64,000 bases of DNA, from NCBI GenBank assembly GCA_028714735.1, contig JAQTLU010000007.1, positions 47,004-111,003 of the forward strand. Reading direction: 5' to 3'. Positions 53,168 through 62,773 of the stretch are shown here, piece by piece. The DNA is from Gallionellaceae bacterium (GTDB taxonomy: Bacteria; Pseudomonadota; Gammaproteobacteria; Burkholderiales; Thiobacillaceae). Below the pieces are notes generated by a model. The model saw only the letters and a list, made by a program, of their open reading frames with translations, did not search any database and had not been told where the DNA came from. The stretch's first letter is position 1. Each line of letters begins with the position of its first letter. Made by a program: the position numbers and the translations under genes.

Positions 53168-54124
53168 TTATCTCCGGTCCTGGGAGCGATCCCAGGGGAA
53201 CAGGCGGCGGCCGAGCCGGGCCAGGATCAGGTCGGTGCCGAAGCCGATGATGCCGATGATCATGATCGCGGCGTAGACGTTGTCGAAATGCTGGTAGCGG
53301 GCTTGCTGGGTGATGTACCAGGTGATGCCGGAACTGGTGCCGATCAGCTCGGCGACGATCAAATAGGTCCAGGCCCAGCCGAGCAGGATGCGCTGGTCGC
53401 GGTAGAGGTCGGGCAGGATGCCCGGCACCACGACGCGGGTCAGCAGCCGGAAGCTGCGGGTGCCCAGGGTGCGGGCGGCCTCGATGATGGTGGCCTCCAG
53501 CTTGCGGGTGGTGTTGGCGATGATCAGGACCTGCTGGAACAGGGTGCCGATGACGATGATGGCGATCTTGGGGCCGTCGTAGATGCCCAGTATGGCCACC
53601 GCCAGGGCGCCGAAGGCGGGCGCCGGCAGGTAGCGGAAGTATTCGATGAAGGGTTCGCTCAAACGCGCGAAGGTGCTGTAGGTGCCGGCCAGGATGCCGA
53701 GCGGCACGCCGACGATGGAGGAGAGCACGAAACCCCAGAAGATGATCTGGATGCTGTGCCACAGGCTTTCGTGCAGCCAGGGTGCGTCCTTCTGTACCGG
53801 CTGCTTGGCGAAGCCGGTATAGAAGGCCTGCGCCACCTGGTGCGGCGCAGGAAGGTAGATCGGGTTGGCGGGGATGCCGGCCGGCAGGGCCAGGCCCTGC
53901 TCCCTGGCGTAGGCGGTCTCGTCGGCGAACTGCGCCTTGTCGACCAGCATGCCGACCTGGAAGTAGTCGACGCCGCCGGGAACGGTGACCTCGACCTTGG
54001 GGTGCCAGATGAACGGTACGTAACTGACCAGGCACCAGACCAGCAACGGGAGCAGGAACGAGCCGATCCCGAGCAGGGCGCGCTTGCGCGTTGCGCTGTC
54101 GGTCAGTGTGGCGATCAGGCTCAT
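53168..54124 (-). CDS. ABC transporter permease (NitT/TauT family)
   Basis: The 318-residue protein has a long first periplasmic loop (about 35-115), then membrane segments with the EAA motif ATIIEAARTLGTRSFRLLTR and LGWAWTYLIVAELIGTSSG. The ATG was chosen because GGAG lies just upstream and it begins the conserved part; an open frame 22 codons earlier is unrelated. It pairs with the ATPase and the binding protein. Confidence 0.9.
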   Translation of the reverse strand: MSLIATLTDSATRKRALLGIGSFLLPLLVWCLVSYVPFIWHPKVEVTVPGGVDYFQVGMLVDKAQFADETAYAREQGLALPAGIPANPIYLPAPHQVAQAFYTGFAKQPVQKDAPWLHESLWHSIQIIFWGFVLSSIVGVPLGILAGTYSTFARLSEPFIEYFRYLPAPAFGALAVAILGIYDGPKIAIIVIGTLFQQVLIIANTTRKLEATIIEAARTLGTRSFRLLTRVVVPGILPDLYRDQRILLGWAWTYLIVAELIGTSSGITWYITQQARYQHFDNVYAAIMIIGIIGFGTDLILARLGRRLFPWDRSQDRR

Positions 54125-54146
54125 ATCCGCTCCGTGCTGGTTCAGG

Positions 54147-55145
54147 TTACTTGGCGTTGGTGAAGGACGGGTCGAGGTAGCCGTCGACATCCTGGCCGGT
54201 CTTGTAGACGGCGTTGGCGACGTTGAACTGGTCGGCCACCTTGGTGGAGCCGTACAGCGACTTGAAGCCGTCGGCCTTGACGTAGATCTTCCTGGCCTCG
54301 GCCAGGCTCAGCAGCTTGGTGCCCTTGAGCAGGGGCAGGTAGGTCTCGGGCGAGACGCCGACGCGGGCGGACATGATCTTGACGGCATCAGGCTGGGTCT
54401 TGGGGTCGTTGATGTACTTGACGACCTTGTCCCAGACCTTCACCACCTTGACCCAGTCGGCCTTGCGCGACTTGGCGCTGGCCGGGTTGACGGCGAGCAC
54501 GTCGTAGATCAGGCCGGGTTCGTCGGCCGAGGTGATGATCGGCCGGGAGCCGGGCACCGCCTTCATGGCCTGGCCGGCGATCGGCTGCCAGGCGCCCACC
54601 GCGGCGACGTCGCCGGAGGCGAGCATCTGCGGCATCTCGTTGGTCTTGGCGTTGACCAGGGTAACGTCGGATTCCTTCATGCCGGCCTTCTTGAGGCCGT
54701 TCAGCAGCAGCAGGTGCTCGACCAGGCCGACCTCGACCGCCACCTTCTTGCCCTTGAGGGCCTTGAGTGAGCGCACGCCGGGCTTGCCGATGATCATGTC
54801 GTTGCCGTTCGAGTAGTCGGTCAGCATGACCATGACGCTCTTGCCGCCGGCGGATCCGGTGACCAGGGCGTCGCCGTTGGTCATGGTGACGGCGTCGATC
54901 TTGCCGGCCGCGAAGGCGTCCATCGAGGCCGAGTAGTCGAACCATTCGAAGCTGACCGGCACGCCGGCCTCCTTGAACCAGCCCTTGTCGATGGCGACCT
55001 GCCAGGCCACCCAGCCCGGCCAGTCGCTGTAGCCGATCTTGAGGGGTTGGACCGCGTGGGCGGAGAAGGCCACAGCGGCGGTGGCGGGAAGGATCACGCG
55101 GGTCAACAGATTCTTCATGGTGCTGCCGAGGTGCTTCAGGTTCAT
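54147..55145 (-). CDS. NitT/TauT-type ABC substrate-binding protein
   Basis: The 332-residue periplasmic protein has a signal region ([16 protein letters not shown]) and the SsuA/NMT1-like pattern [23 protein letters not shown] and [14 protein letters not shown]. It captures a nitrogen compound, perhaps guanidine, urea or a related amide. AGGAG lies 7 bases before the ATG. It is the first gene of the operon behind a sigma-54 promoter. The ligand cannot be read from sequence. Confidence 0.88.
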   Translation of the reverse strand: MNLKHLGSTMKNLLTRVILPATAAVAFSAHAVQPLKIGYSDWPGWVAWQVAIDKGWFKEAGVPVSFEWFDYSASMDAFAAGKIDAVTMTNGDALVTGSAGGKSVMVMLTDYSNGNDMIIGKPGVRSLKALKGKKVAVEVGLVEHLLLLNGLKKAGMKESDVTLVNAKTNEMPQMLASGDVAAVGAWQPIAGQAMKAVPGSRPIITSADEPGLIYDVLAVNPASAKSRKADWVKVVKVWDKVVKYINDPKTQPDAVKIMSARVGVSPETYLPLLKGTKLLSLAEARKIYVKADGFKSLYGSTKVADQFNVANAVYKTGQDVDGYLDPSFTNAK

Positions 55146-55206
55146 GGTGGACTCCTGGAAGGTGGGTATTACTGAAATGAATATCCGTAATATTCAATCC
55201 AGTAAT

Positions 55207-55222
55207 AGCAACTGCCATGCCA
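55207..55222 (-). promoter_or_regulatory. Sigma-54 (-24/-12) promoter for the ten-gene N-scavenging operon
   Basis: On the minus strand TGGCATG-N4-TTGCT is a full match to the RpoN consensus. It lies about 62 bases before the first start codon of the operon. No clear NtrC or NifA site was found nearby, but the operon type suggests NtrC control. It is not preceded by a guanidine-I riboswitch that I can recognise. Confidence 0.8.
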
Positions 55223-55460
55223 GTATCTGTATATATACTTATCAGCCTGTTTTTAAATGAGAAACAGGTCAAGACCCGAATCTTGGCAGGGGATTCGATG
55301 GGCCCGAACAGGCCTGATTTCAGTGCATGCGGCACTGTTTTGGAACTTCGGGGGGACTCGGAGGGGTGTTTAATACCCGACAATAAAACTCAGGCATTGC
55401 CGGTTGCCCGTTCCGCTGGCAAACTATTAGTATTCTCTAATTCATCCTTAAGGAATCCGC
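55223..55460. other. Divergent intergenic region without a gene
   Basis: It separates the N-scavenging operon from the DUF971 gene. The part next to the sigma-54 promoter is AT-rich, with runs such as ATATATAC, and may bind IHF; a small open frame here has no ribosome site and no similarity. I see no riboswitch-like conserved core, no tRNA and no repeat. Enhancer sites would be expected here but none is convincing. Confidence 0.5.
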
Positions 55461-55850
55461 ATGGCAGGCCTCAGCGACAAAACCCCGACCCCCACCGAGA
55501 TCAAGCTGCATCAGCAGTCCAAGGTCCTGGAGATCGCCTTCGAAGACGGTAGCCGCTTCAACCTGCCGTTCGAATACCTGCGCGTGTTCTCGCCCTCGGC
55601 CGAGGTGCGCGGCCACGGCCCCGGCCAGGAGACCCTGCAGGTCGGCAAGAAGAACGTCGACATCACGGCGGTCGAGCCGGTCGGCCACTATGCCGTGGTG
55701 CTGGTGTTCGACGACAAGCACGACTCCGGCATCTATTCCTGGGATTACTTCTACGAACTGGGCAAGCTTCAGGATACCTACTGGCCGGAATACCTGCGCC
55801 GGATGGACGAGGCGGGCGAATCGCGCGAGCCCAAGACCCTGGTGAAATAG
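55461..55850 (+). CDS. DUF971 protein (gamma-butyrobetaine hydroxylase-like N-terminal domain)
   Basis: The 129-residue protein has the family pattern TEIKLHQQSKVLEIAFEDG, FNLPFEYLRVFSPSAEV and GHYAVVLVFDDKHDSGIYSWDYFYELG. DUF971 is common in proteobacteria, often near ubiquinone or Fe-S biogenesis genes; its function is unclear. It starts a short plus-strand unit with the fructosamine kinase-like gene 17 bases downstream. Confidence 0.88.
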   Translation: MAGLSDKTPTPTEIKLHQQSKVLEIAFEDGSRFNLPFEYLRVFSPSAEVRGHGPGQETLQVGKKNVDITAVEPVGHYAVVLVFDDKHDSGIYSWDYFYELGKLQDTYWPEYLRRMDEAGESREPKTLVK

Positions 55851-55867
55851 GACAGGCGCCTGGCGCC

Positions 55868-56734
55868 ATGACTATTGCCGAGACGATCGGCGCCGCCACC
55901 GGCGCGCCGTTCGTCCTGGCCGGCCGGCAGGCGGTCGCCGGCGGCGACATCAACCAGGCGGAGCGGCTGCTCGGCCGCGATGGCCGCCGTTACTTCGTCA
56001 AGTTCAACCGGGCCGAGCGCCTGGCCATGTTCGAGGCCGAGGCCGAGGGTCTGGACGAGATCCTGGCGTCGGGCGCCCTGCGTGCCCCGCGGCCGGTGTG
56101 CTCGGGACTGGATGGCCGGCAGGCCTTTCTGGTGCTGGAGTATCTCGAACTGGACGGCCGCGGCGATGGCGCTGAACTGGGCCGGCGCCTTGCGGCGATG
56201 CACCGGCATGGCCAACCGACCTTCGGCTGGCGGCGGGACAACACCATCGGCGCGACGCTGCAGCCGAACGCGGGCATGGCCGACTGGATGGATTTCCTGC
56301 GCCTGCGCCGGCTGGGTTTTCAGCTGACCCTGGCCGGACGCAATGGCGCGCCCAGCCGGCTGATCGAGCAGGGAGAGCGCCTGCTTGCCGGCCTGGGCGG
56401 GTTTTTTCCGGGTTATGCGCCGCGACCGTCGCTGCTGCACGGCGACCTGTGGGGCGGCAATTACGGCTATGCCAGCGGCGAACCGGTGCTGTTCGATCCC
56501 GCGGTCTATTACGGCGACCGCGAGGCGGACTTGGCCATGACCGAACTGTTCGGCGGCTTCCCGGCCGCGTTCCATGACGCCTATCGTGAGGCCTGGCCGC
56601 TCGATCCGGGCTACGAAACCCGCAAGACCCTGTACAACCTGTATCACGTCCTCAACCACTACAACCTGTTCGGCGGCGGCTATGCCGGCCAGGCCGAGCG
56701 CATGATCGGTCAATTGCTGGCGGCCTGCCGCTAA
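55868..56734 (+). CDS. Fructosamine kinase-family protein
   Basis: The 288-residue protein has the kinase-like fold: GGDINQAERLLGRDGRRYFVKF with the ATP lysine, the catalytic loop LLHGDLWGGNYGY and the metal site VLFDPAVYYGDREADLAM. It matches fructosamine/ketosamine-3-kinase (YniA-like) proteins, which repair glycated proteins. It follows the DUF971 gene closely and is probably co-transcribed. Confidence 0.9.
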   Translation: MTIAETIGAATGAPFVLAGRQAVAGGDINQAERLLGRDGRRYFVKFNRAERLAMFEAEAEGLDEILASGALRAPRPVCSGLDGRQAFLVLEYLELDGRGDGAELGRRLAAMHRHGQPTFGWRRDNTIGATLQPNAGMADWMDFLRLRRLGFQLTLAGRNGAPSRLIEQGERLLAGLGGFFPGYAPRPSLLHGDLWGGNYGYASGEPVLFDPAVYYGDREADLAMTELFGGFPAAFHDAYREAWPLDPGYETRKTLYNLYHVLNHYNLFGGGYAGQAERMIGQLLAACR

Positions 56735-56794
56735 CGAGGTTCTGCAGTTATCCCGGATAATCGGGGCATTGCTTGCGAGCCTGGCAGACCGACA

Positions 56795-57727
56795 TTGATC
56801 ATCGTCATCCCTCTGTTGTTATCCTGCGCATTGCTCGCGCCGAGCCTTCCGGCCGGCGCGGAAACGCTGGCGCTGCCGCCGCCGGGCGATGACCTGGTCG
56901 GGATGCAGAGGACGCTGCCCAGTCGCGCCGAGGATACCCTGCTCGATATCGCCCGCCGCACTGGCCAAGGCTATGCCGAGATCAGGAACGCGAATCCCGG
57001 CGTCGATCCCTGGCTGCCCGGGCAGTCGACCCCGGTCATCCTGCCCAGCCGACGCATCCTGCCCGACGCCCCCCGGGTCGGGATCGTGATCAACCTGCCG
57101 GAGATGCGGCTTTACTACTACCCGTCGCCGGGCCCCGGACAGGCGCCCCAGGTCATGACTTACCCGATCGGGATCGGCAAGCTGGGCTGGCAGATGCCGG
57201 AAATGCAGACCGAGGTTTCCGGCAAGGAAAGGAACCCGACCTGGCACGTGCCGGCGTCGATCAGGCAGGAACATGCGGCGAACGGTGAAATCATGCCGGA
57301 CCGCATTCCGCCGGGGGCGCGGAATCCGCTCGGCGAATTCGCCTTGCGCCTGGGCCGGACCGCTTACCTGATCCATGGCAGCAACAAGAAATACGGCTTC
57401 GGCATGCGGGTCAGCCACGGCTGCATCCGGCTGGAGCCGGCAGCGATCCAAACACTGTTCCAGCAGGTGTCCGTGGGTACGCCGGTACGGATCGTCGACC
57501 AGCCCTACAAGGTAGGCATCGCGGCCGGCAAGCTGTACCTGGAGGCGCATCCGCCGCTGCTGGAGCGCCGTCGCGAAACGAGCAAGACCACGATGGTCGC
57601 GGCGAGCATACGCGCCACCGGCGACGCGTCTATTAGCGTCGATTGGGACAAGGCCTTCCGGGTCATGGCGGAGGCGAAAGGCATCCCGGTCTTAATCGGT
57701 ACGCTGCAACCGGGGCGCCGACCCTGA
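56795..57727 (+). CDS. L,D-transpeptidase (YkuD domain with LysM-like repeat)
   Basis: The 310-residue protein has a signal peptide, a LysM-like segment (SRAEDTLLDIARRTGQGY, EIRNANPGVDPWLPGQ; about 45-85) and a YkuD catalytic domain (about 95-235) with His near 193 in LIHGSNKKYG and the nucleophile Cys near 210 in RVSHGCIRLEP. It links peptidoglycan stems or attaches lipoproteins. The start is probably TTG; no ATG fits. It is convergent with an Lpp-like lipoprotein gene, a possible substrate. Confidence 0.9.
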   Translation: MIIVIPLLLSCALLAPSLPAGAETLALPPPGDDLVGMQRTLPSRAEDTLLDIARRTGQGYAEIRNANPGVDPWLPGQSTPVILPSRRILPDAPRVGIVINLPEMRLYYYPSPGPGQAPQVMTYPIGIGKLGWQMPEMQTEVSGKERNPTWHVPASIRQEHAANGEIMPDRIPPGARNPLGEFALRLGRTAYLIHGSNKKYGFGMRVSHGCIRLEPAAIQTLFQQVSVGTPVRIVDQPYKVGIAAGKLYLEAHPPLLERRRETSKTTMVAASIRATGDASISVDWDKAFRVMAEAKGIPVLIGTLQPGRRP

Positions 57728-57748
57728 CGGCTGGCCGCCATGGAGGGC

Positions 57749-58120
57749 TTATTTCTCCATGGTCTTTTTGAAGATGCGTTCGGCCTTTTCACGCTCCTGC
57801 GCAGCCTGTGCGGCAGCCGTTTCGGCGGCGGCCTGGGCTTGCCTGGCGGCCGCAGCGGCCTGCTCGGCGCTGGTTTGGGCATTGCCGCTCTGGGTCAGCG
57901 CGGTCTGAGCCATCTCCTCGGCCTTGATGGCGCGGCGCATGGCCTCTTCGGCCGTGGCCTGGGCCTGCCCGGCCTTGTCCAGGGCTGTATTGGCGGTGGT
58001 ACGGATAGTCTCGATCTTGGCGTCGACGCTACGCACGTCCTCGGTGGAGGCGCAGCCCGCCAGGAACAACGGGAACAATGCGCCGGCAATCTTGATGCTG
58101 AAATGGGGGTTGGAAATCAT
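57749..58120 (-). CDS. Alanine-zipper lipoprotein (Lpp/OprI-like)
   Basis: The 123-residue protein has a lipoprotein signal with lipobox FLAGC and a long Ala-rich coiled coil with heptad pattern, ending in FKKTMEK. The terminal lysine is where Braun lipoprotein is attached to peptidoglycan. It is convergent with the L,D-transpeptidase gene, which supports such a link. It is longer than Lpp (78 residues). Confidence 0.8.
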   Translation of the reverse strand: MISNPHFSIKIAGALFPLFLAGCASTEDVRSVDAKIETIRTTANTALDKAGQAQATAEEAMRRAIKAEEMAQTALTQSGNAQTSAEQAAAAARQAQAAAETAAAQAAQEREKAERIFKKTMEK

Positions 58121-58208
58121 GTTGCCTCCTCTGTCTCGGTTCGGGTTGGCCAGGGAAATTCTCTTACATCATAGAATCCTGCCGGGAAACGGACAGCGGC
58201 AATGCGCC

Positions 58209-59660
58209 CTACAACAGGATGATGTCGTACTGCTCCTGGGTAAACAGGGTTTCCACCTGCAGCGAAACCGGCTTGCCGATGAAGTCGGACAACTGGGCCA
58301 GGTTTTGCGACTCTTCGTCGATGAACAGGTCGATCACCGGCGGCGAGGCCAGGATGCGGAACTCGCGCGCATTGAACTGGCGCGCCTCGCGCGTCAGGTT
58401 GCGCAGGATTTCGTAGCACACGCTCTGGGCGGTCTTGATATGGCCGCGGCCCTGGCAAGTCGGGCAGGGCTCGCAGACCTGGCGGGCCAGGCTCTCGCGG
58501 GTGCGCTTGCGGGTCATTTCGATCAGGCCGAGCGAGGTGAAGCCATTGATGGTGATGCGGGTGCGGTCGCGCGCCATGGCCTTGGTCAGCTCGCCCAGCA
58601 CGGATTCCTTGTGCTCGGCCACGTCCATGTCGATGAAATCGATGATGATGATGCCGCCCAGGTTGCGCAGCATCAACTGGCGGGCGATGGCCTGGGAGGC
58701 CTCCAGGTTGGTCTTGAAGATGGTCTCGTCGAAGGTGCGCCCGCTGGTGTAGCCGCCGGTATTGACGTCGACCGTGGTGAGCGCCTCGGTCTGGTCGATG
58801 ATCAGGTAGCCGCCGGACTTCAGGTCCACCCGGCGGCCCAACGCCTTCTCGATCTCGTCCTCGACGCCGTAGAGGTCGAACAGCGGCCGGTCGGCGGCAT
58901 AGTGGTTGATCTTCTTGACTAGGTTGTGGGTGAAGTCCTCGGCGAAGCCCATCATGCGCAGGTAGGTCTCGCGCGAGTCGATCAGGATGCGGTCGGTCTC
59001 GTCGTTGGCGAAGTCGCGCAGCACGCGATGGGCGAGATCGAGTTCCTGGAAGATCAGACAAGGGCCTTCGCTGGTATTGGCGCGGTTCTTGATCGCGTCC
59101 CAGAGCGTGTGCAGGTATTCGATGTCGGCGGCCAGTTCGCAGTCCTCGGCCATGTTGGCCATGGTGCGGATGATGAAGCCGCCGTGCTCGTCCTGCGGCA
59201 GCAGGCTCTGCAGGCGGTCGCGCAGCAACTCGCGCTCGGCCTCGTCCTCGATCTTCTGCGAGATGCCGATGCGGGTCTCCTGCGGCAGGTAGACCAGGAA
59301 GCGCCCGGCCATGCTGATCTGGGTCGACAGCCGGGCGCCCTTGGCGCTGATCGGGTCCTTGATGACCTGGACCAGGACGTTCTGGCCCTCGTGCAGGAGG
59401 CGTTCGATCGGGCGCAGGCTGTCGCCTTCGCGGGCGTCCCAGATGTCGCCGACATGCAGGAAGGCCGCCCGGTCCAGGCCGATGTCGATAAAGGCCGACT
59501 GCATGCCGGGCAGCACCCGGCTGACCTTGCCCAGGTAGACGTTGCCGACCAGGCCGCGTTGACTGGCCCGCTCGATATGCAGTTCCTGCACCGCGCCCAG
59601 ATAGGTCACGGCCACCCGGGTTTCCTGCGGGGTGATGTTGATCAGTATTTCTTCGCTCAT
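58209..59660 (-). CDS. rng: Ribonuclease G
   Basis: The 483-residue endonuclease has the S1 domain (about 37-120), the 5'-sensor and DNase I-like region with magnesium aspartates in TTVDVNTGGYTSGR and IIIIDFIDMDV, and the Zn-link cysteines in CEPCPTCQGRG. The lack of the long C-terminal RNase E tail identifies RNase G. It processes 16S rRNA 5' ends. It follows maf in the rlmH-maf-rng order standard in betaproteobacteria. Confidence 0.95.
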   Translation of the reverse strand: MSEEILINITPQETRVAVTYLGAVQELHIERASQRGLVGNVYLGKVSRVLPGMQSAFIDIGLDRAAFLHVGDIWDAREGDSLRPIERLLHEGQNVLVQVIKDPISAKGARLSTQISMAGRFLVYLPQETRIGISQKIEDEAERELLRDRLQSLLPQDEHGGFIIRTMANMAEDCELAADIEYLHTLWDAIKNRANTSEGPCLIFQELDLAHRVLRDFANDETDRILIDSRETYLRMMGFAEDFTHNLVKKINHYAADRPLFDLYGVEDEIEKALGRRVDLKSGGYLIIDQTEALTTVDVNTGGYTSGRTFDETIFKTNLEASQAIARQLMLRNLGGIIIIDFIDMDVAEHKESVLGELTKAMARDRTRITINGFTSLGLIEMTRKRTRESLARQVCEPCPTCQGRGHIKTAQSVCYEILRNLTREARQFNAREFRILASPPVIDLFIDEESQNLAQLSDFIGKPVSLQVETLFTQEQYDIILL

Positions 59661-59682
59661 TTGGAGGCCGCCGAGAGTAATT

Positions 59683-59722
59683 AGTCGAGAAGCGAGAGCA
59701 GGCTGGCTCTCGACTCTCGACT
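59683..59722 (-). other. Hairpin between maf and rng
   Basis: AGTCGAGA and TCTCGACT flank an inner GCGAGAGC/GCTCTCG pairing, forming a long interrupted stem in the gap. No T-run follows, so it may be a processing or stability element in the maf-rng transcript, possibly recognised by RNase G itself. Confidence 0.45.
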
Positions 59723-59741
59723 GGTCACTCCCGGTCGGCCG

Positions 59742-60350
59742 CTACAGCAACTCGAAGCCCAGGCCCCTCAGCAACTCGGCGGTTTCGTACAACGGCAGGC
59801 CCATGATGCCGGAATAGCTGCCCGAGATGTGTTCCACGAACATGGCCGCCCGTCCCTGTATGCCATAACCGCCCGCCTTGTCATAGGGTTCGTGACTGTC
59901 GGCATAGGCGGCAATCTCGGCCTCGGACAGCGTCTTGAAGCGGACCTCGCTCTCCGACACGGCAATCTCGATGCGGTTCCGGTAGGCCACGCCGACCGCG
60001 GTCAGCACGCTGTGCACCCGCCCGGAATAGCGGCGCAGCATGTTGCTGGCTTCGTCGGCATCCGCCGGTTTGCCCAGGATCAGGCCATCCAGGGTGACCG
60101 TGGTGTCGGCGGCGATGACCGGCATGATCGCCAGACGGCGTCCGGCCAGGGCCAGCAGGGCGGATTCGGCCTTCAGGCGCGCCAGGCGCCGGACATAATC
60201 GAGCGCCCTTTCACCGGGCAGCGGGGTTTCGTCGACGTCTGCACGCGGCTGGACATGGCGCAGCGGCAGGACCACGGGCGCCAGTTCGATCTGGCGCAGC
60301 AGTTCCAGGCGGCGCGGGCTTTGAGAGGCAAGGTAAAGCGGTTTCGACAT
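59742..60350 (-). CDS. maf: Maf-family nucleotide pyrophosphatase
   Basis: The 202-residue protein has the Maf pattern YLASQSPRRLELLRQ, VDETPLPGERALDYV, and VIAADTTVTLDGLILGKP, and SYSGIMGLPLYET near the end. Maf hydrolyses dTTP, UTP and modified nucleotides. It lies 17 bases after rlmH in the usual order. Confidence 0.93.
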   Translation of the reverse strand: MSKPLYLASQSPRRLELLRQIELAPVVLPLRHVQPRADVDETPLPGERALDYVRRLARLKAESALLALAGRRLAIMPVIAADTTVTLDGLILGKPADADEASNMLRRYSGRVHSVLTAVGVAYRNRIEIAVSESEVRFKTLSEAEIAAYADSHEPYDKAGGYGIQGRAAMFVEHISGSYSGIMGLPLYETAELLRGLGFELL

Positions 60351-60367
60351 GACGTAATTCTACCCTG

Positions 60368-60835
60368 TCAGTCACGGTGATACGGATGGTTGGCCAGCAG
60401 GCTCCAGGCCCGGTACAACTGCTCGGCCAGCAGCACCCGGGCGAGGGCGTGCGGCAGGGTCAGTCGGGACAGGGACAATCTGGTTTCCGCCCGATCGAGT
60501 ATCTCGGGCGCCAGGCCGTCGGCGCCGCCGATGACCAGGGCGACATCGCGGCCGGAATGCAGCCAGCCGTCCAGGGTCTGCGCCAGTTCTCGGGTGGCGA
60601 GTTCGCGCCCGTGTTCATCCAGGGCAACCAGGGCGCAGCCGGCCGGCAGCTTGTCCAGGATGCGCGCCGCCTCCAGCGCCTTGATCCGCTCGGCCGACTG
60701 GCCTGAGCGTTTCTCGGGCTTCACCGGCACTACCTCGACGCGTGCCTCGCGCGGCATGCGCTTGACGTAGTCGGCCACGGCAGTATCGGCCCAGCCGGGT
60801 AGTTTGTCGCCGACGGCGAGGATCAGGATTCTCAT
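60368..60835 (-). CDS. rlmH: RlmH, 23S rRNA pseudouridine-1915 N3-methyltransferase
   Basis: The 155-residue SPOUT methyltransferase has MRILILAVGDKLPGWAD at the N-terminus, the SAM knot LVIGGADGLAPEIL and LSRLTLPHALARVLLAEQLY with the C-terminal RAWSLLANHPYHRD. The ATG at MRILIL was chosen because family members start there. It methylates pseudouridine 1915 in 23S rRNA. Confidence 0.95.
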   Translation of the reverse strand: MRILILAVGDKLPGWADTAVADYVKRMPREARVEVVPVKPEKRSGQSAERIKALEAARILDKLPAGCALVALDEHGRELATRELAQTLDGWLHSGRDVALVIGGADGLAPEILDRAETRLSLSRLTLPHALARVLLAEQLYRAWSLLANHPYHRD

Positions 60836-60869
60836 GGCGGCGACTATACCGCGCACGGCGGCAAGGCAT

Positions 60870-60895
60870 AAAAAAAGGCGCCTTTCGGCGCCTTT
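60870..60895 (-). terminator. Intrinsic terminator after amtB
   Basis: On the minus strand AAAGGCGCC pairs with GGCGCCTTT around GAAA, followed by a run of T. It ends the torF-glnK-amtB transcript and lies just before rlmH, which starts beyond it on the same strand. Confidence 0.8.
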
Positions 60896-60940
60896 GTGAA
60901 ACCACCCGATGACCGGGGTGGCGAAGGAGCATCGTTCGCG

Positions 60941-62350
60941 TTACTCCACGCGCTCGCCGTGCAGGGCGATGTCCAGACCTTCGCGTTCCTCTTCTTCGGA
61001 TACGCGCAGACCCATGATCATGTCCAGCACCTTGAGGATGATGTAGGTGCCGACCGCGGTGTAGGCGACGGTAATGGCCACGCCTTCGATCTGGGTAACC
61101 ACCTGGGCCATGCTGCCGGCCGTGCCGCCGATGGACTCGACCGCGAAGTAGCCGGTCAGGATGGCGCCGACGATACCGCCGATACCGTGCACGCCGAAGG
61201 CGTCCAGGGAGTCGTCGTACTTCAGCATGTGCTTCAGCGAGGTGGCGGACCAGAAACAGACCGCGCCAGCAACCAGGCCGATGGCCAGGGCACCGGTCGG
61301 ACCGACGAAGCCGGAAGCCGGGGTGATGGCGACCAGGCCGGCAACCGCACCGGAAGCGATACCCAGCACGCTGGGCTTGCCCTTGCTGAACCACTCGGCA
61401 AACATCCAGGACAGTGCAGCGGTAGCTGTGGCGATCTGGGTCACGGCCATGGCCATGCCGGCACGGCCGTCAGCGGCAACGGCGGAACCCGCGTTGAAAC
61501 CGAACCAGCCCACCCACAGCATTGCCGCACCCATGATGGTCAGGGTCAGGTTGTGGGGCATCATGGAATCCTTGCCGTAGCCGATCCGTGGGCCGAGCAT
61601 CAGTGCCGCGATCAGGCCAGCCACACCGGCGTTGATGTGCACTACGGTACCGCCGGCGAAGTCCAGCACGCCCATGTCCCACATGAAGCCGCCGTCGCCG
61701 GACCACACCATATGGGCGATCGGGGCGTACACCAGCAGGGACCAGAGGCCCATGAACCACATCATCGCGGAGAACTTCATGCGATCGGCAAAGGCGCCGG
61801 CAATCAGGGCCGGGGTGATGATCGCGAAGGTCATCTGGAAGGTCATGAACACCGATTCCGGGATCACGCCGGTCATGCTGTCCTTGCCCATGCCGGACAG
61901 GAAGGCCTTGGATAGGCTGCCGAAGAAGGAGTAGAAGTTGACCACTCCTTTTTCCATGCCTGTGGTATCAAAGGCGATGCTGTAGCCCACTACCATCCAG
62001 AGGACGGTGATCATCGCGGTGATGGCGAAGCTCTGCATCATGGTGGCCAGGACGTTCTTCTTGCGCACCATGCCGCCGTAGAACAGGGCCAGACCGGGGA
62101 TGGTCATGAACAGGACCAGGGCGGTGGAGGTCAGCATCCAGGCCGTGGCACCGGAATCCAGCTTGGGCGCTTCGGCAGCCGGGGCAGCCTCGGGTGCAGG
62201 AGCCGCTTCGGCCGGCATGGCGGCCATGTCGGCGGCCGGGGCGGCCTCCGTCGTGGCGGCTGCCGGTGCGGGCATCGGTTCTTCGGACAAGGCCACGCCG
62301 GCAAAGCCCAACGTGCCGACCAGCAACAAACTCGCTAACAAGCGCTTCAT
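60941..62350 (-). CDS. amtB: Ammonium transporter AmtB
   Basis: The 469-residue protein has a signal peptide, an unusually long Ala/Pro-rich periplasmic leader (to about residue 65) and 11 membrane segments with LVLFMTIPGLALFYGGMVRKKN, DFAGGTVVHINAG and FGVHGIGGIVGAILTG, which carry the conserved pore histidines. It conducts ammonium. It lies 12 bases after glnK, whose product blocks it. The second ATG was chosen because AAGGAG lies 8 bases upstream; the first is only 2 bases from it. Confidence 0.94.
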   Translation of the reverse strand: MKRLLASLLLVGTLGFAGVALSEEPMPAPAAATTEAAPAADMAAMPAEAAPAPEAAPAAEAPKLDSGATAWMLTSTALVLFMTIPGLALFYGGMVRKKNVLATMMQSFAITAMITVLWMVVGYSIAFDTTGMEKGVVNFYSFFGSLSKAFLSGMGKDSMTGVIPESVFMTFQMTFAIITPALIAGAFADRMKFSAMMWFMGLWSLLVYAPIAHMVWSGDGGFMWDMGVLDFAGGTVVHINAGVAGLIAALMLGPRIGYGKDSMMPHNLTLTIMGAAMLWVGWFGFNAGSAVAADGRAGMAMAVTQIATATAALSWMFAEWFSKGKPSVLGIASGAVAGLVAITPASGFVGPTGALAIGLVAGAVCFWSATSLKHMLKYDDSLDAFGVHGIGGIVGAILTGYFAVESIGGTAGSMAQVVTQIEGVAITVAYTAVGTYIILKVLDMIMGLRVSEEEEREGLDIALHGERVE

Positions 62351-62362
62351 GGTCATGTCTCC

Positions 62363-62773
<411 letters not shown>

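Noticed and set aside
55146-55460. Guanidine-I/II/III riboswitch before the N-scavenging operon
   Set aside because: I looked on both strands for the conserved cores and ACGR-loop hairpins and saw none; the leader after the sigma-54 promoter is only about 50 bases long, too short for guanidine-I.
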